From an uncultured Planctomycetales bacterium (GTDB taxonomy: Bacteria > Planctomycetota > Planctomycetia > Isosphaerales > Isosphaeraceae), in NCBI GenBank assembly GCA_937907525.1, contig CALCIB010000351.1, forward strand, positions 1 to 8,454: 8,454 nt of DNA. Reading direction: 5' to 3'. Positions 7,360-8,454 of this stretch are shown piece by piece. The position numbers and the translations under genes are program-made. Each line of letters opens with the position of its first letter. The first letter of the stretch is position 1. Below the pieces are notes generated by a model that worked only from the letters and a program-made list of their open reading frames with translations, was not told the DNA's origin and did not search any database.

Positions 7360-8094
7360 TCAACTCGTCGCGCGGGCGACGTTTCGTTTCGAGACGCCCA
7401 GGAGACCGACCAGCCCCGCGGCGGCGAGCAGGATCGAGGCGGGTTCCGGGACGGCGGGCGGCGGAGGGGGATTCGACGTGAAGATCGGGTTTTGCTTGTC
7501 GTCGTCCGCCGTGATGATCAACGCGAAACCGGTCCAGCCGCCGTGGTCCTCGAGCTGCAGGGCCAAGGTGTTCACGCCCGCGAAGGTGTACGACGCCGGA
7601 ATGTCGAAGACGTGCTCCCACCGGTACGCCGGGCCCTCCATGTTCACGGGAGCGGTCGCCAAAACCCCGTTCAGATAGATCGAGTTGACGCCGTTGTCGA
7701 CGGCCAGCCACAGGGTCAGATTCGCCTTCTCCGGCAGCACGAACGTGGCGCGAAGGTAAGGATCGTAATTCGCGGCCCAGTAGGTGACGTACGGCACGGC
7801 GGCCGTGTCGGGAGTCTGCGGCCCGGAAGCGTTGGAGAGGTCGGAGATGGTGCCCGACTGGTTCGCGAACGGGGCCCCGCCGGTAAACCAGTTCGAGTCG
7901 TCGAAATTCACGGCGAACCATTCGTCGGGCACCGACGAGACCGACGTCGCGGCCGTCGCGTTGACGTAGCGGTAAGTCGCGTTCTCGGTGAGAAATTGCG
8001 TCAAACCCGCCCGCGTCGAGGGCGCGAGCGCATGGGACGCAAGAGCGACCGAAACAATGGCGATCACCGTCCCGCCACGAAATGACTCTTTCAT
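7360..8094 (-). CDS. Secreted PEP-CTERM sorting domain protein 2 (jelly-roll-like ectodomain)
   Basis: This 244-residue protein has an N-terminal signal peptide (hydrophobic core about 9-24, likely cut after TRA at 29). The middle part (about 55-200), with DDSNW, YLRATF, LWLAVDNG..SIYLNG and NTLALQLED segments, looks like a galactose-binding-like beta sandwich of the kind found as accessory domains of glycosidases; this is a resemblance only and no catalytic residues are evident. A Pro run (209-213) leads to VPEP (215-218), a hydrophobic helix (about 220-234) and the basic KR (236-237), a classic PEP-CTERM tail for exosortase sorting to the cell envelope or matrix. The ATG at 8094 has AGGAA exactly 8 nt upstream. 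The gene is preceded by a candidate promoter at 8138-8167. Its ectodomain is not obviously related to that of the downstream PEP-CTERM gene. The exact ligand is unknown. Confidence 0.85.
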   Translation of the reverse strand: MKESFRGGTVIAIVSVALASHALAPSTRAGLTQFLTENATYRYVNATAATSVSSVPDEWFAVNFDDSNWFTGGAPFANQSGTISDLSNASGPQTPDTAAVPYVTYWAANYDPYLRATFVLPEKANLTLWLAVDNGVNSIYLNGVLATAPVNMEGPAYRWEHVFDIPASYTFAGVNTLALQLEDHGGWTGFALIITADDDKQNPIFTSNPPPPPAVPEPASILLAAAGLVGLLGVSKRNVARATS

Positions 8095-8137
8095 TGTTGT
8101 TGTTCCTGGGGAAATCCACGGTCATTGACAGGTTTAA

Positions 8138-8167
8138 TGTTTACCAAAAACCTCGCGAGGGCGTCAA
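8138..8167 (-). promoter_or_regulatory. Candidate promoter of PEP-CTERM gene 2 with palindrome in the spacer
   Basis: Read on the minus strand, TTGACG (8167-8162) is a good -35, followed after 18 nt by TAAACA (8143-8138), a weak -10. Transcription would start near 8131, leaving a leader of about 35 nt before the ATG at 8094. The spacer holds a perfect 10-bp palindrome CCTCGCGAGG (8151-8160), a possible operator. The patch is clearly more AT-rich than its surroundings. Confidence 0.4.
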
Positions 8168-8200
8168 GAGAGACAGTGCGATGAATTTTAGACAAGCGTT

Positions 8201-8228
8201 TTGAGATCGCTTTTCTTTGACTTATAAT
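8201..8228 (+). promoter_or_regulatory. Sigma70-type promoter pointing rightward
   Basis: TTGAGA (8201-8206), a 16-nt spacer and a perfect TATAAT (8223-8228) form the best promoter match in the window. An inverted repeat, AAGCG (8194-8198) and CGCTT (8208-8212), overlaps the -35. Transcription would start near 8235 and run toward the right edge, where I find no convincing protein gene. It could serve a small RNA or a gene beyond the window. Confidence 0.45.
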
Positions 8229-8400
8229 AGCCATATTTTCATCGGCCAGGTTCCGGCGGCCCCGTCGCGACGACCCATCGGCGCCCGCTCATGGCGGGGA
8301 CGATTCAAGTCGCCATGGGATTCGTGCCGGGCCTCGCCATCAAGACCCTCTCCCGCCTTCGTTTTTACTAACCGTCACGGATTTTGGGGGCCTGAACGAA
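8229..8400. other. Intergenic stretch without a credible gene; contains an inverted repeat
   Basis: The stretch 8095-8454 has no supported gene. Within this part, CATGGCG (8290-8296) and CGCCATG (8311-8317) form a 7-bp perfect stem, extendable to 9 bp with one wobble, around a 14-nt loop. A 26-codon ATG frame (8291-8371) overlaps it but has no ribosome binding site and no recognisable product. A run of five T at 8362-8366 follows the C/T-rich tract; I see only weak pairing before it. The stretch could be the body of a non-coding transcript driven by the promoter at 8201-8228. Confidence 0.4.
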
Positions 8401-8454
8401 TCTTCCCCCCTCGCGGGGGAAGACAGACCGCGAAGCGGTCAGATGAGGGGGACG
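8401..8454 (-). repeat. Inverted copy of the 54-bp double-hairpin core
   Basis: The reverse complement of these 54 bases matches the core at 43-96 in about 49 of 54 positions. Its two stems are perfect: GACCGC/GCGGTC (8426-8431 with 8435-8440) and CTTCCCCC/GGGGGAAG in the other half. The copy runs to the last base of the window, so its outer boundary is not visible. It has opposite orientation to the two left-edge copies, so the coding block is bracketed by inverted repeats about 8.2 kb apart. Confidence 0.85.

Noticed and set aside
6713..8125. 470-codon minus-strand frame spanning both PEP-CTERM genes
   Set aside because: It is Arg-rich with no signal peptide or domain. The alternative frames give two proteins with signal peptides, Shine-Dalgarno sites and PEP-CTERM tails.
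8291..8371. 26-codon small ORF
   Set aside because: It has no Shine-Dalgarno site, its start lies in an inverted repeat, and no recognisable peptide motif is present.

Overview
The window is GC-rich (about two thirds G+C by eye). It carries two secreted proteins with PEP-CTERM sorting tails beside a DNA modification/restriction pair and purD. PEP-CTERM genes, very high GC and dispersed palindromic C/G-rich repeats together suggest a planctomycete, probably of the Isosphaeraceae type. That assignment is an inference from style; no rRNA or marker phylogeny is available here.

Layout, left to right. Bases 1-201 hold two near-perfect tandem copies of a 102-bp unit, each carrying a 54-bp double-hairpin core. 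A large type III-like restriction/helicase subunit (202-3258, minus) ends right against that repeat. Upstream of it on the same strand, 47 bp away, is purD (3306-4817, minus, GTG start), which contains an extra ~70-residue segment that looks like an internal tandem duplication of part of its ATP-grasp domain. A 147-bp divergent intergenic region follows, then a C5-cytosine DNA methyltransferase on the plus strand (4965-6290). It converges with two minus-strand PEP-CTERM genes (6343-7206 and 7360-8094), which have a GC-rich hairpin followed by a T-run between them. The last 360 bp hold no credible gene. They contain candidate promoters in both orientations, an inverted repeat, and at the very end an inverted copy of the same 54-bp core found at the left edge.

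How the genes may work together. The restriction subunit has Walker A, DEAH, SAT, helicase motif VI and a C-terminal PD...ExK nuclease, so it should translocate on and cut DNA. No adenine-type Mod subunit is visible. The only methyltransferase is the divergent C5-cytosine enzyme, so the two may form an unorthodox restriction-modification pair that flanks purD, or each may have another partner outside the window. purD is the housekeeping purine enzyme and probably shares a transcript with the restriction gene. The two PEP-CTERM proteins are predicted to be exported and processed by an exosortase encoded elsewhere; they look functionally separate from the DNA-modification genes.

The observations I rate highest are the internal duplication in PurD, the split arrangement of a type III-like nuclease and a C5 methyltransferase around purD, and the opposed repeat elements at both edges of the window.
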